A stretch of DNA of 64,000 nucleotides from Hyphomicrobiales bacterium (GTDB lineage: Bacteria > Pseudomonadota > Alphaproteobacteria > Rhizobiales > Rhizobiaceae), in NCBI GenBank assembly GCA_900470155.1, contig UBZT01000015.1:62001-126000 (forward strand), in the 5' to 3' direction. Both the position numbers and the translations under genes were made by a program. Below, in pieces: positions 44,096 through 52,788 of the stretch (its first letter is position 1; each line of letters begins with the position of its first letter). The notes under the pieces were generated by a model. The model saw only the letters and a program-made list of their open reading frames with translations, ran no database searches and was not told the origin of the DNA.

Positions 44096-44779
44096 TCAAT
44101 AGGCAAGTGCTGCGACAGGATCTGCGCCGAAGAGGAGCGCGTGGCCTCCGGTCAGCAGCCAGATTGTCGTCACGCAGGTCAGGCCAAATGCCACCAGCAT
44201 CGGCCCATCCACGTGCAGCCTCGTCCTTCCGCCGACGAGTGCTGCGAGGGGGATGATTGATGTCTGAGCCTTGACCATGGGCCAATCACCATCCAGTCGT
44301 CGTCGCCCCCGGCGTTCGAGCATGAACAGACCCACGACGGAAAAAAACCCGAGCCCGCCGAAAAGGATGAGGGAACGAACGTCGCCATTGATCACAACAT
44401 GTCCAATGGACCAAAAAATGAAGCCCCAGAGCACCGGGTGCCGGGTGATGGCGACTATCTCACCAGGAGCGTGTCCGGCCCGAAGACTGATAGAGGAGGG
44501 ATTGGGGCTGATGAGACCTGCAAGCACGAGGAAAAGCGCGAGCGGCGATGTAACGATCGTCACGAGCGCCTGCCATCCGGCAGGTTGCCAGAGTTGAACA
44601 TAATCGCTGCGAAGTGCAGCGTGAACAACCCAGGCCATCACGGCGACCGAGACGGCCGAATAGACGGCCAAATAGGTCCGCGATCCGATCAGGGCAATCA
44701 GATTGGACCGCAACACAGGCATGGTCGGAACGGAATGCAGCAGCAGGAAAACAAACAGCGACAGAATGAGCTCGTACAT
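44096..44779 (-). CDS. nnrU: NnrU-family membrane protein
   Basis: The 227-residue protein has about seven membrane helices (MYELILSLFVFLLLHSVPTMPV, SRTYLAVYSAVSVAVMAWVV, VAITRHPVLWGFIFWSIGHVV). NnrU is a conserved companion of denitrification genes, and its role with nitrite or NO is not established. The ATRHP-type segment IVAITRHPVLWG also occurs in phosphatidylethanolamine-methyltransferase-like membrane proteins. It shares one base with the stop of the hemerythrin gene (TGATG), so the two are coupled. Confidence 0.88.
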   Translation of the reverse strand: MYELILSLFVFLLLHSVPTMPVLRSNLIALIGSRTYLAVYSAVSVAVMAWVVHAALRSDYVQLWQPAGWQALVTIVTSPLALFLVLAGLISPNPSSISLRAGHAPGEIVAITRHPVLWGFIFWSIGHVVINGDVRSLILFGGLGFFSVVGLFMLERRGRRRLDGDWPMVKAQTSIIPLAALVGGRTRLHVDGPMLVAFGLTCVTTIWLLTGGHALLFGADPVAALAY

Positions 44780-45252
44780 CAAACAGACCCCACCGCTTCG
44801 TCTTCGATCGAAAGAAGACGGAAAAGCAGCATCTGCTCGGCAGCGATGTGGCGCCGCAGGTATTCCTGGAACCCACGCACCATGTTCGCCACGGTACCCA
44901 GTCCGAGCCTGGATCGCCGGCTGGCAATTGCTGCAAGCGTCAGGGACAGCTCTCGTGCTGCCCGATGATCCACCCTGTGCTCGGCCTTGATCTGGGCAAT
45001 CATGAGAGATCCGAAACAAGAGCCGGCATGCCGCTCAAGATCCGGATAGAAACTGTCTTCTTCCAACCTGTGAGCCGCCGACATCAGCGGCTCCAGGGTC
45101 TTTGCGAGACGACGTGTCTTAGACGGGACCCGTCCGTCCTCGAGCTCGGCTGCCATATCCTCTAACTCGAGGCAAAGGTGGAGAAGGTCACGATGATGGT
45201 TTTCCAGCCGTTGAACCTCCGATGCAGTCAATCCATGTGTTGATGAGCGCAT
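44779..45252 (-). CDS. Hemerythrin-domain protein
   Basis: The 157-residue helical protein has the di-iron ligand pattern of hemerythrins: RLENHHRDLLHLCLELEDM, LMSAAHRLEEDSFYPDLE, KAEHRVDHRAARELS and FQEYLRRHIAAEQMLLF. It may sense or bind O2 or NO, or protect cluster enzymes. AGGAGGAGAGG directly precedes the ATG. It lies between a 51-residue membrane protein and nnrU in one operon. Confidence 0.85.
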   Translation of the reverse strand: MRSSTHGLTASEVQRLENHHRDLLHLCLELEDMAAELEDGRVPSKTRRLAKTLEPLMSAAHRLEEDSFYPDLERHAGSCFGSLMIAQIKAEHRVDHRAARELSLTLAAIASRRSRLGLGTVANMVRGFQEYLRRHIAAEQMLLFRLLSIEDEAVGSV

Positions 45253-45261
45253 CCTCTCCTC

Positions 45262-45417
45262 CTACTGTCCGATGAAAAGCACGAAGGCGATCGCCATCGA
45301 AGCTCCGATGGCCGTAATCGTCCCGCTTGGCTGCAAAACACCCATACGATGGAGCATGAGCGCAAAACCCATGATTACCGGGGTGGCCACCAGGAGGCCA
45401 ATCTGTGCATCGCTCAT
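45262..45417 (-). CDS. Small membrane protein in the nnrU operon
   Basis: The 51-residue product is too short for ordinary gene finders. It starts MSDAQIGLLVATPVIMG and has two hydrophobic helices, about residues 6-22 and 35-50, separated by HRMGVLQPSG. The ATG at 45417 is chosen because AAGGAAGG lies nine bases upstream; an in-frame ATG at 45426 would have the ribosome binding site touching it. The stop is 10 bases before the hemerythrin start. Its place at the head of an NO-related operon suggests a structural or assembly role (inference). Confidence 0.65.
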   Translation of the reverse strand: MSDAQIGLLVATPVIMGFALMLHRMGVLQPSGTITAIGASMAIAFVLFIGQ

Positions 45418-45472
45418 GTCGGTCATCCTTCCTTTGATGCCGCTACTCTGCCTTGGCTTTTGTCAGCCTTCT

Positions 45473-45486
45473 TTGCGCTCCCACAA
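45473..45486. promoter_or_regulatory. Putative NnrR box between the nnrU operon and norE
   Basis: TTGCGCTCCCACAA has one perfect TTGCG half and a CAA end. It is 55 bases before norE and 56 bases before the small membrane protein start, so one site could control both directions. Confidence 0.55.
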
Positions 45487-45540
45487 AGAAGAGCGTGGTT
45501 GCAACGCCTAAGCGAAGTAACACCGACAAGGAGAAACGAC

Positions 45541-46086
45541 ATGGCGTTCGACGCGACTACGCACAAAGATGCCGATGACGATCAATTGCTGCTGTGGATC
45601 CTGGTGTGGAGTGAGTTGGTCGCCTTCGGCATCCTGATTGTCGCATTCGTGATCCTCTCAGGCTTTCATGCGGAAGCCTTCGATCTCGCACGCCTCCACC
45701 TGCGGCCGGGACTTGCTGCCGCAAATACCGCGATTTTGCTGGTGAGCGGCTATCAGGTGGCGCTCGCGATGCGACGGCGCGATGAGCTGTCACGCGTGAG
45801 GCGGCCTTTGGTGATCGCCGCATTGCTCGGCTTCGCCTTCGTCGCGGTGAAGCTTTTCGAATATTGGGGCGAGGTTCGCTATGCCGGGGATGCGACCCTC
45901 AATACTTTCTTCGAACTCTATTTCCTCATCACCGGCTTCCACCTGCTGCATGTGCTTTTCGGAGGGGTTGCGCTGTTGCTCATCGCCTGGAGACCGGCAA
46001 GGGAGAACATTCTCCTAATCGCCACCCTCTGGCATGTGATTGACTTGGTATGGCTGGTGATGTTCCCCATCCTCTATCTCGCGTGA
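45541..46086 (+). CDS. norE: NorE, cytochrome oxidase subunit III-like protein of NO reductase
   Basis: The 181-residue protein has five helices resembling subunit III of heme-copper oxidases (LLWILVWSELVAFGILIVAF, FELYFLITGFHLLHVLFGGVALLLI, WHVIDLVWLVMFPILYL). It supports activity or assembly of the NorCB complex. The ATG at 45541 has GACAAGGAGAAACGAC before it. It opens the norEFCBQD cluster. Confidence 0.9.
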   Translation: MAFDATTHKDADDDQLLLWILVWSELVAFGILIVAFVILSGFHAEAFDLARLHLRPGLAAANTAILLVSGYQVALAMRRRDELSRVRRPLVIAALLGFAFVAVKLFEYWGEVRYAGDATLNTFFELYFLITGFHLLHVLFGGVALLLIAWRPARENILLIATLWHVIDLVWLVMFPILYLA

Positions 46087-46094
46087 GTAGCCTT

Positions 46095-46367
46095 ATGACC
46101 CGAAGAGAAACCGAAGCGCTTGTCGGCGCATTTGCGGCTCTCCTGACGCTCGCCATCGGAGGAGCGGTCGTCTCAGCGCTTGCCGGAGATACGGTGATCC
46201 CCGTCGCAGCCGTGCTTGTGATGGCCTTTGCCAAGGGGCGATTCATCATCCTCGACTTCATGGACTTACGCGACAGCCCCAGCATCTTGCGCACGGCGCT
46301 GATCGCGTGGCCTTGCGTGCTTTTGTTCGCCGCCTTTGCCCGCTCGATCACGGTGGCTTTGTTCTGA
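46095..46367 (+). CDS. norF: NorF membrane protein
   Basis: The 90-residue protein has two to three helices (VGAFAALLTLAIGGAVVSAL, IPVAAVLVMAFAKGRFIIL, LIAWPCVLLFAAFARSI), the size and GRFIILDFMDLRD pattern of NorF, which is needed for full NO reductase activity. A GTG at 46083 that overlaps the norE stop is an alternative start. It probably shares the norE transcript. Confidence 0.88.
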   Translation: MTRRETEALVGAFAALLTLAIGGAVVSALAGDTVIPVAAVLVMAFAKGRFIILDFMDLRDSPSILRTALIAWPCVLLFAAFARSITVALF

Positions 46368-46397
46368 ATTCGCTCTGAACTCTCACCGCGTCCTTCT

Positions 46398-46411
46398 TTG
46401 CCAAAAAGCAA
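46398..46411. promoter_or_regulatory. Possible NnrR-type box before norC
   Basis: TTGCCAAAAAGCAA fits TTG-N8-CAA and lies 126 bases before norC, within the norF-norC gap. The half sites are weaker than elsewhere. Confidence 0.4.
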
Positions 46412-46536
46412 AGAAGTCTTTTGGCGGTCGCCTAGAAAGGTCACGTCCCGCAATGCCGGCGAGGGAATCGCCGGAATATAGAATGACGGGGATCAACGGC
46501 CGGCGAAAGAATGTCGGCAGACGGAAGGACAAAGGC

Positions 46537-46989
46537 ATGGCAGAGCGCCTAACTAAGACCGGAGCACGCAACGTCTTCTACGGCGGCTCCATTTTCTTTT
46601 TTGCGATCTTCGTGGGGCTCACAGCCCACAGTCACTACTACATCCGCACCACCTCCACCGACGAAACGACGCTGACCGACGGCGTCGCACGGGGCAAACA
46701 TATCTGGGAGAAGAACGCCTGCATCAATTGTCATACTTTGCTGGGGGAGGGTGCCTATTTCGCGCCTGAACTCGGCAATGTGTGGACCCGGTGGGGCGGC
46801 CATGACGACCGCGAAGGCGCGCGCGAGACACTTGGGTCCTGGATGGCAGCGCAGCCGTCGGGCGTCGAGGGCCGCCGGCAGATGCCGCAGTTCAACCTGA
46901 CGGATGATGAGATCAAGGATCTCGCCGATTTCCTCGAGTGGACCAGCAAGATCAAGACGCAGAACTGGCCGCCGAACGAGGCCGGTTGA
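46537..46989 (+). CDS. norC: Nitric oxide reductase cytochrome c subunit NorC
   Basis: The 150-residue subunit passes electrons to NorB. One N-terminal membrane anchor (FYGGSIFFFAIFVGLTAHSHYY) is followed by a periplasmic monoheme c domain with the CINCH site (CxxCH) near residue 63 and an axial Met in the RRQMPQFNLTDDEIKDL segment. AAGGACAAAGGC is upstream of the ATG at 46537. Confidence 0.95.
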   Translation: MAERLTKTGARNVFYGGSIFFFAIFVGLTAHSHYYIRTTSTDETTLTDGVARGKHIWEKNACINCHTLLGEGAYFAPELGNVWTRWGGHDDREGARETLGSWMAAQPSGVEGRRQMPQFNLTDDEIKDLADFLEWTSKIKTQNWPPNEAG

Positions 46990-47017
46990 GCCTTCCGTGA
47001 CCTCAAGGAGAAACAAG

Positions 47018-48364
47018 ATGAAATACCAAACCCAGAAGGTCGCGATGCTGTATTTCTACGGCGCGCTCGGCCTCTTCCTCGCCCAGGTCCTCTTCGGCGT
47101 CCTCGCCGGAACGATCTATGTCCTGCCCAACACGCTCTCTGAGCTGCTTCCCTTCAACATCGTGCGCATGATCCACACGAACGCACTGATCGTGTGGCTA
47201 CTCATGGGCTTCATGGGCGCAACGTACTACCTGCTTCCCGAGGAGGCGGAAACCGAGCTCTACAGCCCGAAGCTGGCGATCGCCCAGTTCTGGATCTTCC
47301 TGGTCGCCGCCGCAGCAGCGGTGGTCGGATACCTCTTCCATATCCATGAAGGCCGCGAATTCCTTGAGCAGCCCTTCGTCATCAAGATCGGAATTGTCAT
47401 CGTCGCGCTGATGCTGCTGTTCAACGTCACCATGACGGTCTTGAAGGGACGCAAAACTGTCGTCACCAACATTCTGATCTTCGGGCTCTGGGGCGTGGCG
47501 ATCTTCTTCCTCTTTGCCTTCTACAACCCGACCAATCTGGCGCTCGACAAGATGTACTGGTGGTATGTCGTGCATCTGTGGGTCGAAGGCGTCTGGGAAT
47601 TGATTATGGCTTCGGTCCTCGCCTTCTTGATGATCAAGCTGAACGGCATCGACCGCGAGGTCGTTGAGAAATGGCTGTATGTCATTGTCGGTCTGGCGCT
47701 CTTTTCCGGTATTCTTGGCACGGGGCATCACTACTACTGGATCGGTGCGCCGGGATACTGGCAGTGGATCGGCTCGCTGTTCTCGACGCTTGAAGTGGCA
47801 CCCTTCTTCACCATGGTCATCTTCACCTTCGTGATGACCTGGAAAGCCGGTCGCAAGCATCCGAACAAGGCGGCGCTACTGTGGTCGATTGGCTGCTCGG
47901 TCATGGCCTTCTTCGGTGCCGGGGTCTGGGGCTTCCTGCACACGCTGTCGTCGGTCAACTACTACACGCACGGGACACAGGTCACGGCCGCACACGGACA
48001 TCTCGCCTTCTTCGGCGCCTATGTCATGCTGAACCTTGCCGTCATGGCCTACGCCATTCCGGAATTGCGCGGTCGTCAGCCGTATAACCAGTGGCTGTCA
48101 ATCGCCAGCTTCTGGCTGATGTGCACGGCCATGTCGGTGATGACCTTCGCGCTGACTTTTGCCGGTGTCCTGCAGGTGCATCTGCAGCGTGTATTGGGTG
48201 AAAGCTACATGGCCGTTCAGGATCAGTTGGCCCTGTTCTACTGGGTTCGCCTCGGTTCCGGCGCTGTCGTGCTGGTGTCCGCGCTGATGTTCGCCTGGGC
48301 CGTGCTCGTTCCCGGCAAGGAAAGGGCTCCGGCCTTCGGCGGCTATGTCGAGCCTGCCGAGTAA
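47018..48364 (+). CDS. norB: Nitric oxide reductase large subunit NorB
   Basis: The 448-residue catalytic subunit with twelve helices reduces two NO to N2O with cytochrome electrons. Heme and iron ligands are seen in FNIVRMIHTNALIVWLLMG, VVHLWVEGVWELI (Glu and His), GTGHHYYWIGAP and THGTQVTAAHGHLAFFGAYV. It lacks an N-terminal quinol oxidase extension, so it is a cytochrome-dependent cNor. The ATG at 47018 has AAGGAG eight bases upstream. Confidence 0.97.
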   Translation: MKYQTQKVAMLYFYGALGLFLAQVLFGVLAGTIYVLPNTLSELLPFNIVRMIHTNALIVWLLMGFMGATYYLLPEEAETELYSPKLAIAQFWIFLVAAAAAVVGYLFHIHEGREFLEQPFVIKIGIVIVALMLLFNVTMTVLKGRKTVVTNILIFGLWGVAIFFLFAFYNPTNLALDKMYWWYVVHLWVEGVWELIMASVLAFLMIKLNGIDREVVEKWLYVIVGLALFSGILGTGHHYYWIGAPGYWQWIGSLFSTLEVAPFFTMVIFTFVMTWKAGRKHPNKAALLWSIGCSVMAFFGAGVWGFLHTLSSVNYYTHGTQVTAAHGHLAFFGAYVMLNLAVMAYAIPELRGRQPYNQWLSIASFWLMCTAMSVMTFALTFAGVLQVHLQRVLGESYMAVQDQLALFYWVRLGSGAVVLVSALMFAWAVLVPGKERAPAFGGYVEPAE

Positions 48365-48371
48365 AGTGCCT

Positions 48372-48404
48372 GCCCCCGTCTTTCTCGCAGGGAGAGGCGG
48401 GGGC
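48372..48404 (+). terminator. Hairpin between norB and norQ
   Basis: GCCCCCGTCT pairs with AGGCGGGGGC over about ten bases around a purine-rich loop, eight bases after the norB stop. It could lower transcription into norQD, or protect the norCB messenger, so that norCB is in excess. Confidence 0.6.
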
Positions 48405-48430
48405 CCTTCTCACTGTTTAGGATCACGATC

Positions 48431-49234
48431 ATGAATGTCATTACCCGCAATCTTCAGCCGGATATCCCGTCCTATACGCCGGCCGGCAATGAATGTGCCC
48501 TATTCGAGACGGCCTGGACACGGCAATTGCCACTTCTCCTCAAAGGTCCGACCGGCTGCGGCAAGACCCGCTTCGTCAGCCATATGGCGCAGAGGCTCGG
48601 CCTGCCGCTGACCACCGTCTCCTGCCATGACGATCTCGCGGCGGCCGATCTGACCGGACGCTATCTTCTGAAGGGCGGTGACACTGTCTGGGTCGACGGG
48701 CCACTGACACGCGCCGTCCGGCAAGGAGGTGTGTGTTATCTCGACGAAGTGGTGGAGGCACGCAAGGACGTTGCCGTCGTACTGCACCCGCTGACCGACG
48801 ACCGCCGCATCCTGCCGCTGGAGCGTACCGGTGAGGAACTCGATGCGCCGGCCTCATTCATGCTGGTTGTCTCCTACAATCCCGGCTACCAGAGCCTGCT
48901 CAAGGCATTGAAGCCCTCGACGCGTCAGCGGTTCGTCGCAATCGAGTTCGATTTCCTGCCGAAGGCACGTGAAATCGAGGTTGTCTCGGCCGAAAGCGGC
49001 CTGCTGGCCTCGACCGTCGAGCCGCTCGTCGAATTGGCGCGCAGGCTGCGCACCCTCAAGGGCCACGACCTTGAAGAGGGTGTCTCGACCCGACTTCTCG
49101 TCTACTGCGCAAGCCTGATCGATGCCGGCCTCTCTCCCCGTGACGCTGTCCGTGCGGCGATGATCGAGCCATTGACCGACGAACCGGATGTGCGCGCTGC
49201 ACTTCTAGAACTGGCGCAAGCGGTCATCCGCTAG
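48431..49234 (+). CDS. norQ: NorQ, MoxR-type AAA+ ATPase for NO reductase activation
   Basis: The 267-residue ATPase has Walker A GPTGCGKTR (near residue 36), Walker B GGVCYLDEVVEA, sensor-1 LVVSYNPGYQ and the arginine-finger region STRQRF. NorQ with NorD is needed for metal insertion into NorB. The norD gene follows after 13 bases. Confidence 0.93.
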   Translation: MNVITRNLQPDIPSYTPAGNECALFETAWTRQLPLLLKGPTGCGKTRFVSHMAQRLGLPLTTVSCHDDLAAADLTGRYLLKGGDTVWVDGPLTRAVRQGGVCYLDEVVEARKDVAVVLHPLTDDRRILPLERTGEELDAPASFMLVVSYNPGYQSLLKALKPSTRQRFVAIEFDFLPKAREIEVVSAESGLLASTVEPLVELARRLRTLKGHDLEEGVSTRLLVYCASLIDAGLSPRDAVRAAMIEPLTDEPDVRAALLELAQAVIR

Positions 49235-49247
49235 AAATGAGGCTGCC

Positions 49248-51146
49248 ATGTTGGACTTTCTCGAGCTGGAGGAAACCGTCGGGCGCATCTGGCACAATCT
49301 TGCCGGCGATACCCGGACCTGGCCTCGCTACAAGGATATGGCGGTGACGCTGGAGGAGATGTTGCCGGTCCTGTCCGTCTGCTTCCGTGGCTACGGAGGC
49401 GAAAGGACGGTTCAGCTGGTGCCGGCTCGGGCACACACCTCGCAGCATCGGCTGAAATTGCGTCAGCGCCTCGGGCTGGGAGAGGAAAAGCTTGTCCATC
49501 CCGCGCGCGACGAGGCGAGCCTGATGCTGCCGCCGGTGATCGACCTGATGCCGGAACGCGATCTCAACCGCGATCTCTATCTTTGGCTTGTGGCCGCCAT
49601 GGCGGTCATGCCGATCGAGCCGCTCTTGGACGTCGATCCACTGCGGCGTGACCTCGCCATGCTGGAACGTGCGTCGGCCCTTGAAGAAAAGGTGCTTCAT
49701 GCGCTCCCCGGGCTTTCGGGGCGCTATCGCCGCCTGTGCCTCGCGTTGCTGGCCGAGCGCCAGAGGGGCAAGTTGCCGCGTGTGGAACAGCAGCTCGAAG
49801 CGCGTCTTATCGATCTATTGCGCAGGGGCGCCGGCATCGCGCCACTTTCAGTGTTCAATGATCTGCCGGCCGTGGCGCCTCCGGGCTATCTCCCGGTCCT
49901 GCCCGTGCCACTGTGGCCACACGCACTGTTGCGTGAGGAATCGGCCGGACGGCAGGAGGCGGACCAGCCCGTCGGTTCGGGTACTGCGCAAACGCAGACG
50001 GGGGGGCGCCACATCGCGTTGCGCGAGAAGGACTCAAGTGCCAAAGGGGAGCGCAGCCCCTTCATTCTCAACCGCTTTGAAAAAATCCTCGCTATGGCCG
50101 AAATGGTCAATGTCGACCGGCCCAGTGATGATAGCGACGATCACGATGCAGCGGCTGCAGACGAACTCGACGAGATGGTGCTGGGCGAACGCCAGGGACG
50201 TCCGTCTGCGCGCTTCCGCTTCGATCTCGACCTGCCGCCCGAAGCTCTTCTCCACTCACCGCTCCAGGCAGGCCTCACCTATCCGGAATGGGACTATCGG
50301 CGCGGTGTCTACCTGAAGGACCATTGCCAGGTTTTTGTCGGTCCCGCTGCAACAGAAGGCGAATGCCTATCGCAGACCGAGGAATTGAAGAGCCTTGTCC
50401 GCAAGGTGCGGCGACAGTTCGAGGCGATGCGGCCCAAACACGAATTATTGCGCGCCCAATCCGATGGGGCGGACCTTGATCTGGATGCTGTGGTGCGCAG
50501 CCGAACCGAGTTCAGGGCCAGTGGCGAAGGCTCCGACCGTATCTACCTGATGAGTCGACCCCAGGTCCATGACCTTGCCGTGACACTGTTGGTCGATGTC
50601 TCCCTGTCCACCGATGCATGGTTCAACAACAGAAGGGTTCTCGACGTAGAAAAGGAGGCGTTGATGGTGCTAGCGGAGGGGCTCGCTGCTTGCGGCGACA
50701 ATCACTCCATCCTCACGTTCACCTCCCGGCGGCGTGATTGGGTGCGTGTTGAATCCATCAAGGCTTTCGACGAGCCTATGGGAGTCGCCGTCCGGCAACG
50801 CATCGCGGCGCTCAAGCCCGGCTTCTACACCAGAATGGGAGCCGCCATCCGCCATGCGACGGCAAAGCTCGCCGAACAACCGAACAGAGAACATCTCCTG
50901 CTTGTCCTGACCGACGGCAAACCCAACGACGTCGACCACTATGAGGGGCGCTTTGCACTCGAGGACACCCGCCGCGCGATCGTGGAGGCGAGGCGCCGCG
51001 GCGTACACCTCTTTGGTGTCACGGTCGACCAGGACGCCAAGTCCTATGTGCCCGCGATTTTTGGCCATCATGGCTTCGCCATGGTCCCGGACATTCGCCG
51101 TCTCCCGGCGGCGCTGCCTGCTATCTACCGCGCGCTCGTTCGCTGA
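49248..51146 (+). CDS. norD: NorD, von Willebrand A-domain protein for NO reductase activation
   Basis: The 632-residue cytoplasmic protein has a C-terminal VWA domain (about residues 440-630) with the MIDAS motif LLVDVSLSTDAW, a threonine-type ligand in the TSRRRDWVRVES area and VLTDGKPNDVDHYEG. The N-terminal two thirds is helical and family-specific. It works with NorQ on NorB maturation. Two hairpins follow the gene. Confidence 0.93.
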   Translation: MLDFLELEETVGRIWHNLAGDTRTWPRYKDMAVTLEEMLPVLSVCFRGYGGERTVQLVPARAHTSQHRLKLRQRLGLGEEKLVHPARDEASLMLPPVIDLMPERDLNRDLYLWLVAAMAVMPIEPLLDVDPLRRDLAMLERASALEEKVLHALPGLSGRYRRLCLALLAERQRGKLPRVEQQLEARLIDLLRRGAGIAPLSVFNDLPAVAPPGYLPVLPVPLWPHALLREESAGRQEADQPVGSGTAQTQTGGRHIALREKDSSAKGERSPFILNRFEKILAMAEMVNVDRPSDDSDDHDAAAADELDEMVLGERQGRPSARFRFDLDLPPEALLHSPLQAGLTYPEWDYRRGVYLKDHCQVFVGPAATEGECLSQTEELKSLVRKVRRQFEAMRPKHELLRAQSDGADLDLDAVVRSRTEFRASGEGSDRIYLMSRPQVHDLAVTLLVDVSLSTDAWFNNRRVLDVEKEALMVLAEGLAACGDNHSILTFTSRRRDWVRVESIKAFDEPMGVAVRQRIAALKPGFYTRMGAAIRHATAKLAEQPNREHLLLVLTDGKPNDVDHYEGRFALEDTRRAIVEARRRGVHLFGVTVDQDAKSYVPAIFGHHGFAMVPDIRRLPAALPAIYRALVR

Positions 51147-51164
51147 TTTGCGAGCGCGCAAAAC

Positions 51165-51195
51165 GGAGCCCGGCTCATAAAGTGAGCCGGGCTCC
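51165..51195. terminator. Bidirectional terminator between norD and hemN
   Basis: A perfect 13-bp stem (GGAGCCCGGCTCA with TGAGCCGGGCTCC) has a 5-base loop TAAAG and is followed by GGTTTT. It lies between convergent genes and is likely to terminate both. A second 9-bp stem (GCGCGCTCG) spans 51130-51159 across the norD stop. Confidence 0.85.
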
Positions 51196-51216
51196 ACTGG
51201 TTTTATCTGATCGAAT

Positions 51217-52584
51217 TCAGGCCGCGGTCGCGTGGGTTCGCCCACCCTGGTTCAAGTAGGCGTCGAAGCAGGACGCCACGGTTCGCACAAGAAATCGGTG
51301 TCTCGTGTCCACCGTCAGGATGCCGCCCTTCAACGATACGACACCGTCGCGGAGCAAGGTTTCCAGCATCGTGTTGGTTTTGGTCAAGGCTTCCATCGGG
51401 TAGTCGAATACCCGGGTGATTGCTTCGATGTCGACACGAAAATCGCACATCAATCGTTCGATGACCGACGCCCGCATCCGATCTTCGCCGGTCAATCTGT
51501 AACCCTTCGAAGTTGCAAGCTCTCCCGATGATATGCGTTGTGCATAGCGTCCGATTGCCACATCGTTCTGGACGTATCCCTCGGACATGCGCCCTATCGC
51601 CGATGCGCCCAAACCGATCAAGGTTTGCGAGTCATCCGTGGTGTATCCTTGGAAATTCCGGTGCAGTTCACCGCGATCGGCAGCCGTCGAAAGAGCGTCG
51701 TCTGGGAGCGCGAAGTGATCGAGACCGATCCGGCGATAGCCGGCTGCGACAAGCGTGTCGGCGATCGCTTCCGCCTGGGCGTGACGCTCTTGCGCATCGC
51801 CGAGCGCCTTTTCGTCGATCAGGCGTTGGTGTTTCTTGAACGCCGGCACATGCGCATAGCCGAAGACGGCGAACCGGTCCGGCCGCATGGTGGCTGCGAT
51901 GCGCGCCGTTTCGACAGCAGAGGCAACCGTCTGGTGGGGAAGGCCATAAATAAGGTCGAAATTTATGCTCTGTGCCCCGGCCTTGCGAAGCCCGGCCAAG
52001 GCGCCGGCGGTCTGTTCGATTGTCTGGATCCGGTTGATCGCCTTCTGCACTTTCGGATCGAAGCTCTGAACCCCAAGGCTCGCACGTGTAAGCCCAGCTG
52101 CCCCAAGAGCCTCTGTCATATCAGGTGTAAGGGTGCGGGGGTCGATTTCGACTGCCAGTTCGGCCACCTGATCCAAATGAAATGCGCGATCGAGAGATTG
52201 CTTCAGGTCGCAAAACTCCTCCGGCTTCATGATTGTCGGCGTGCCGCCGCCAAAATGAATGGAGCTGACCTTTTGCCGTCGGCCGATTGCCTCCGAGACC
52301 AAATGGACCTCCCGCTTCAGGACAGTGAGATAGTCGAGGATCGGCGCATCTTTCTGGCTGATGGTCGTATGGCAGCCGCAATACCAGCACATTGAGCGAC
52401 AGAAAGGCACATGGAGATAGAGGGACAACGGCTCCGTGTCCGAAATCGATCCAAGCAAATCCCGATAGCTGCCGGCGCCGATGGAGCCGGAGAAGCGCGG
52501 TGCCGTGGGGTAGCTGGTATAGCGAGGAAGGCGGGTTTCGCCGTAGCGGCTGACGATGTCGCCGGTCCGGGTATCGTTGGTCAT
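51217..52584 (-). CDS. hemN: Oxygen-independent coproporphyrinogen III dehydrogenase
   Basis: The 455-residue radical SAM enzyme decarboxylates coproporphyrinogen III without O2 in heme synthesis. The cluster motif is FCRSMCWYCGC (CxxxCxxC), followed by the HemN family SIHFGGGTPTIM and SLGVQSFDPKVQKAINRIQ. The C-terminal domain (TSKGYRLTGEDRMR) is intact. ATG 52584 (MTNDTRTGDIV) is taken; the longer frame to 52659 reaches into the regulatory boxes. Placement next to nor and nir meets the heme demand of NorBC. Confidence 0.92.
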   Translation of the reverse strand: MTNDTRTGDIVSRYGETRLPRYTSYPTAPRFSGSIGAGSYRDLLGSISDTEPLSLYLHVPFCRSMCWYCGCHTTISQKDAPILDYLTVLKREVHLVSEAIGRRQKVSSIHFGGGTPTIMKPEEFCDLKQSLDRAFHLDQVAELAVEIDPRTLTPDMTEALGAAGLTRASLGVQSFDPKVQKAINRIQTIEQTAGALAGLRKAGAQSINFDLIYGLPHQTVASAVETARIAATMRPDRFAVFGYAHVPAFKKHQRLIDEKALGDAQERHAQAEAIADTLVAAGYRRIGLDHFALPDDALSTAADRGELHRNFQGYTTDDSQTLIGLGASAIGRMSEGYVQNDVAIGRYAQRISSGELATSKGYRLTGEDRMRASVIERLMCDFRVDIEAITRVFDYPMEALTKTNTMLETLLRDGVVSLKGGILTVDTRHRFLVRTVASCFDAYLNQGGRTHATAA

Positions 52585-52608
52585 GGTGTCGCTCCGATTG
52601 ATCTGACC

Positions 52609-52622
52609 TTGACAATAGTCAC
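52609..52622. promoter_or_regulatory. Possible FNR-type box close to hemN
   Basis: TTGACAATAGTCAC matches TTGAC-N4-GTCAa except for the last base. It is only 25 bases before the start of hemN, closer than the other boxes, so it may be a weak or repressing site. Confidence 0.35.
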
Positions 52623-52684
52623 GCGCAGCAACGTCTCTTTGTCGAAAGGCAAGCAGCATTTCGTTAGCGGCCGTTTACTGCTCT

Positions 52685-52698
52685 TTGTCGCAGGACAA
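52685..52698. promoter_or_regulatory. Putative FNR/NnrR-type box between hemN and DUF2249 gene
   Basis: TTGTCGCAGGACAA is a perfect palindrome of the TTG-N8-CAA class, 101 bases before hemN and 91 bases before the DUF2249 gene, so it could act in both directions. Confidence 0.6.
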
Positions 52699-52788
52699 CG
52701 ATGCGCAGTGGCAATGAGATCTAGGCATTTGATCCACCGTCGCTTGGGCGGTGACAGGTATCAACTCAATCTACAGGACCATAGATCC

